NCBI RefSeq assembly: GCF_008085905.1
Contig: NZ_VSFF01000010.1
Span: forward strand, 124,001-188,000
From: Actinomadura syzygii
Lineage (GTDB): Bacteria; Actinomycetota; Actinomycetes; Streptosporangiales; Streptosporangiaceae
DNA length: 64,000 bases
Reading direction: 5' to 3'
In this document: positions 60,885 to 64,000 of the stretch, piece by piece
Position numbering within the stretch: position 1 is the stretch's first letter
How the letters are laid out: each line of letters begins with the position of its first letter
Notes under the pieces: generated by a model
Seen by the model: the letters and a program-made list of their open reading frames with translations, nothing else
Told to the model about the DNA's origin: nothing
The model's database searches: none
Position numbers and translations under genes: made by a program

Positions 60885-63800
60885 TCAGGCGGCGGGGACG
60901 CCGAGGCGCGCGAGGGCGGACGCGGCGTCCTCGGCCCAGTAGGGCGCGCCCAGCCGGTCGGCGGCCCCGGCGGCCTCCCGGTAGTGCCCGGTCGCGACCT
61001 CGGCGGGGCGTTCCAGGAACAGCGCGAGATCGCCGAGGACCCTGCCGACCGGGCCGAACGTGGCGACGGCGGTGGCCCCGCCCGTGAAGTGCCCGGCGTA
61101 CGGGAGCAGCTCGGCGTACGCCTCCTCGGCCAGCGCGCGGTCGCCGAGGGCGATGGCGCGCAGCGCCCGCACCGGCATGGTCAGGTCGAAGAAGTAGTCG
61201 CGCCGGACGGGCCCCGCCTCGGCGACGACGCGGCGGGCGTCGCAGACACGCCCGGCGGCGGCGAGCGCGAGGGCGTGGAGGTCGGCGGTGGCGTCGACGT
61301 GCTCCCACTGGCGGTGCAGCCAGGCGGTGCCGTCCACCATCTCCCCCACCCGGCCCTGGACGAGCCGCAGGGCGAACGTCCCGAGGAACGCCATGCCCTG
61401 CTCGCTGGCCCAGATCCGGGTCCGGCCGATCGTGTCGTTGACCTGCTCGTAGGCGCGTTCGGCCTCGTCCGGCGGGGCGCCGAAGGCGCGCATGAGGCCG
61501 CCCTCCCAGACCGCGATCTTCGCCAGCAGCGGCAGGCCGTACTGCTCGGCGAGCCGGTGCCCCTCGTCCAGGTGGCGGCGCACCGCGTCCCGGTCGAGCG
61601 CGGCGACGGCCGCGTGCTGGAGCTGCAGGTGCGCGAGGACGAGGTAGGACCCGAGGTCGTGCGCGGTGGCGAGGTCCAGGAGCTCCGCGGCGAACCGGCG
61701 CCGCTCGGCGAGGCCGTCCGCGGACCGGTAGGCGTTGATGTAGGCGCCGTTGAGCGCGACGGCGACCAGCTCGGGGACGCCGAGGTCGCGGGCCGTGCCG
61801 AGCGCCTCCGCGGACGCGGTGACGCCACGGTCGCGCTGCTCCCCCTCCAGCTCGATCGCGAGCGTGGTCAGCAGCCGGACGCGCAGCTCGCGCTCGTCGG
61901 CCGGGAGCCGGTCGAGCGCCTCCTCGGCGGCGTCGACGACGGCGCGGTCGAGGGTGCCGTACTCGCGGCTCGTCCACAGCGTCGGGACGTCGAAGCTCAC
62001 GATGACGCGGGCGAGCAGGCGGACGTCGCCGAACGCGCGGGCGTCGGCGATGGCGGCGGCCCGCCGCTCCCTGGCCTGGACGACGTTCCCGGCGAGCGCG
62101 GTCGCGCGGATGGCGGACACCTCCGCCGCCAGCCGGTCCCCGGTCGAGTCCGGCCCCTCGGCGCGGAGCGTGTCCACGACGCGGGTCCAGAGCGCGGCGG
62201 CGGCGCCGTGCGCGAACCGGGCCTCGGCCGCGGCGGCCGCGCGCCGCGCGTACTGGACGGCCTTCGCCGGGTCCGCGCCCGACTCCAGGTAGTGGTGGGC
62301 GATCGCGGCGGCCTCGCCGGGCCCGTGCCGTTCCAGCGCGACGGCGACGCGGCCGTGCAGCCGGGTGCGGCGGGCCCGCGAGATCCCGTCGTAGAGGGTG
62401 TCGCGGACGAGCGCGTGCGCGAACCGCATCCGGCCCGGCTCCGGCTCGGTGACGAGGCCGCCCGCGAGGCCCGCCTCGACGGCGTCGAGCACGGCGTCCT
62501 CGTCCCCGGCGAGGTCGGCGAGGACGCGCAGGTCGGCGTCCCGGCCGACGACGGCGGCGTCGCGCAGCACGGACCGCACGGACGGCGGCAGCCGCCCGAT
62601 CCGGCGGCGCAGGACGTCCCCGACCCCGGCGGGCACCCGGCGGACGGCGGCGGGCAGCCCCTCGGCGTCGAGCAGCCGGGCCGTCTCGCGGGTGAAGAAC
62701 GGGTTCCCGCCGGTCCGCTCGGCGATCGCGGACAGCTCGGCGTCGTCCAGGCCGGTCGCGCAGGTCTCGCGGACCAGCGCGGCGACCTCGGGCGCGGACA
62801 GCCCGCGCAGGTCGATGCGCGCGGGCTCGTGCCGGGCGAGGGCGGCGAGCGCGGCGGCGAGGCCGTCGCCGACCTCCGTCTGCCGGAACGTCGTCACGAG
62901 GAGGACGGGACGGTCCCGCAGCCGTCCCGCGAGCCGGGCGAGCAGCGCGAGCGTCTCCTCGTCGGCCCAGTGCAGGTCGTCCAGGACGAGCAGCAGCGGC
63001 GCGCCGTCCGCGAGCCCGGCGAGGTAGTCGCCCACGGCGAGGTGGAGGCGGAACCGGCCGGTGCTGACGTCGGCCTCCGGATCGGCGGCGGCCCGCACCG
63101 CGTCGTCCAGCAGGGGGGCGAGGCGTCCGGCGAGGTCGGCGGGCGGCGGCGCGGCGGCGGACAGCTCGCGCAGCAGCTCGGCCCACGGCCAGGCGGCGGG
63201 CGCGCCGCCGGTCTCGGGGGCGCGGCCCCAGGCGCACGTCCAGCCGCGTCCGGCGAGGCTCCGCGCGAACCGCTCGGCGAGCGCGGTCTTGCCCATGCCC
63301 GCGTCGCCGCCGACGAGGACGAGACCGCCCCGTCCGGCGGCGGCGTCGCGGGCGGCGGCGCCGAGGCGGGCGAGCTCGGCGGCGCGTCCGACGAACGCGG
63401 GTCCGGGCTCGGGTTCGTCCGCGGGCTCCGGCACGGCTCGCAGCACGGGGCGGACGGGTTCGGCCAGCGCGGGCGCCTGCGCCAGGATGTCGGCCTCCAG
63501 GCGGCGCAGCGCGGGCCCCGGGTCGACGCCGAGCTCCTCGGTCAGCGCGGCGCGGGCGCGGCGGAGCGCGCCGAGCGCGTCGCCCTGGCGTCCGGCGCGG
63601 TAGAGGGCGAGGGCGAGCAGGCGCCACGCCTCCTCCCGCAGCGGGTTCGCGGCGGCGTGGGCCTCCAGGTCGGGCACGGCCTCGGCGGCGGACGCGAGCC
63701 GCAGCATCGCCTCGGCGCGGCGCTCCACGGCGAGGCGGCGGCGCTCGTCCAGCCGGGCCGCCTCGTTCGCGGCCCAGGGCAGCGCGGCGAACTCGGCGTA

Positions 63801-64000
63801 GGCGGGCCCGCGCCAGGCGGCGAGCGCGGCCTCGGCGCGGCGGCGGGCCGCCGCCGGGTCCGCCTCCAGCAGGTCGGCGGCCTCGCCGACCAGCGCGTCG
63901 AACCGCCAGGCGTCGACGTTCGCGTCGGGGAGGCGGAGCGCGTAGCCGGGCGGCTCGGTGACGAGGACGCTCGCGGGCGTGCGGGGCGGACGGTCCGGCT
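60885..64000 (-). CDS. BTAD/AAA regulator (AfsR/SARP-like), 5' end cut by window
   Basis: At least 1,038 residues, 5' end missing. The visible N-terminus from 64000 downward reads VTEPPGYALRLPDANVDAWRF, then a BTAD domain (NPLREEAWRLLALALYRAGRQ and ELGVDPGPALRRLEADIL), an ATPase with GDAGMGKT and LLLVLDDLHWADE, and a long TPR-like helical C-terminus. This is the layout of large SARP-type regulators; the DNA-binding winged helix should lie just beyond the window. Such regulators control secondary metabolism or development, but no biosynthetic cluster is seen on this side. Downstream is era. Confidence 0.88.
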   Translation of the reverse strand, partial: PDRPPRTPASVLVTEPPGYALRLPDANVDAWRFDALVGEAADLLEADPAAARRRAEAALAAWRGPAYAEFAALPWAANEAARLDERRRLAVERRAEAMLRLASAAEAVPDLEAHAAANPLREEAWRLLALALYRAGRQGDALGALRRARAALTEELGVDPGPALRRLEADILAQAPALAEPVRPVLRAVPEPADEPEPGPAFVGRAAELARLGAAARDAAAGRGGLVLVGGDAGMGKTALAERFARSLAGRGWTCAWGRAPETGGAPAAWPWAELLRELSAAAPPPADLAGRLAPLLDDAVRAAADPEADVSTGRFRLHLAVGDYLAGLADGAPLLLVLDDLHWADEETLALLARLAGRLRDRPVLLVTTFRQTEVGDGLAAALAALARHEPARIDLRGLSAPEVAALVRETCATGLDDAELSAIAERTGGNPFFTRETARLLDAEGLPAAVRRVPAGVGDVLRRRIGRLPPSVRSVLRDAAVVGRDADLRVLADLAGDEDAVLDAVEAGLAGGLVTEPEPGRMRFAHALVRDTLYDGISRARRTRLHGRVAVALERHGPGEAAAIAHHYLESGADPAKAVQYARRAAAAAEARFAHGAAAALWTRVVDTLRAEGPDSTGDRLAAEVSAIRATALAGNVVQARERRAAAIADARAFGDVRLLARVIVSFDVPTLWTSREYGTLDRAVVDAAEEALDRLPADERELRVRLLTTLAIELEGEQRDRGVTASAEALGTARDLGVPELVAVALNGAYINAYRSADGLAERRRFAAELLDLATAHDLGSYLVLAHLQLQHAAVAALDRDAVRRHLDEGHRLAEQYGLPLLAKIAVWEGGLMRAFGAPPDEAERAYEQVNDTIGRTRIWASEQGMAFLGTFALRLVQGRVGEMVDGTAWLHRQWEHVDATADLHALALAAAGRVCDARRVVAEAGPVRRDYFFDLTMPVRALRAIALGDRALAEEAYAELLPYAGHFTGGATAVATFGPVGRVLGDLALFLERPAEVATGHYREAAGAADRLGAPYWAEDAASALARLGVPAA

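Overview
This is a high-GC actinomycete chromosome segment. The order dgt, dnaG with a primary-type sigma factor, glyS, znuACB-zur, uppS-recO, leuA and era is the conserved actinobacterial backbone known from Streptomyces and Mycobacterium. Frequent GTG/TTG starts, 4-bp stop/start overlaps and F420-type enzymes fit a filamentous actinomycete. A Thermomonosporaceae/Actinomadura-like host is my guess, not something the sequence proves.

Layout. (1) Positions 1-7129 are the right part of an integrated element: an FtsK/SpoIIIE-type DNA translocase, a small unknown protein, a DnaB-N/DUF3987 replication-type protein and a tyrosine integrase. The integrase reads toward the 3' end of a tRNA-Asn gene (7129-7201, minus strand), the likely integration site. 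(2) 7358-9465: a YtxH-like protein, a small conserved protein and a GH63/MGH1-like glycoside hydrolase. (3) 9602-18629: a Ter-type stress island. Reading leftward it has two TerD proteins, a DUF475/TerC-like membrane protein, a third TerD, then a tightly overlapping run of C-C bond lyase, phosphoribosyltransferase-TRSP, StiP/PELOTA phosphoribosyltransferase and HAD phosphatase. A divergent helical protein flanks it. (4) 18646-21147: iron acquisition genes efeO and efeB behind two iron boxes. (5) 21233-25043: a YbjQ protein, then sigma factor and dnaG. (6) 25321-33367: an orphan ABC ATPase, a MerR regulator with two operators facing an LLM-class oxidoreductase, GtrA, MFS, ferredoxin reductase, dgt and a YdcF protein. 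(7) 33451-46338: ppdK, a GH15 enzyme, two septum-formation-type proteins, a fused SecDF, glyS and a secreted DUF1906-type protein. (8) 47112-50144: a Zur box and promoter, then znuA-znuC-znuB-zur. (9) 50395-57402: two M4 metalloproteases, the second followed by an emfourin-type inhibitor gene, plus osmC, uppS, recO and leuA with a leucine-rich leader peptide. (10) 57592-64000: a frameshifted dimethylargininase, a zinc-ribbon protein, a membrane protein, era, and a BTAD/AAA regulator cut by the window edge.

How the parts connect. Three metal or stress circuits can be read directly: iron (IdeR/DmdR-like boxes at efeO), zinc (Zur box at a probably leaderless znuA, with zur last in its own operon) and the Ter module, whose enzymes are predicted from family knowledge to make a nucleoside-like metabolite. 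Convergent gene pairs are often separated by perfect hairpins. No intergenic gap exceeds about 280 bases. No CRISPR array, rRNA or insertion sequence was seen.
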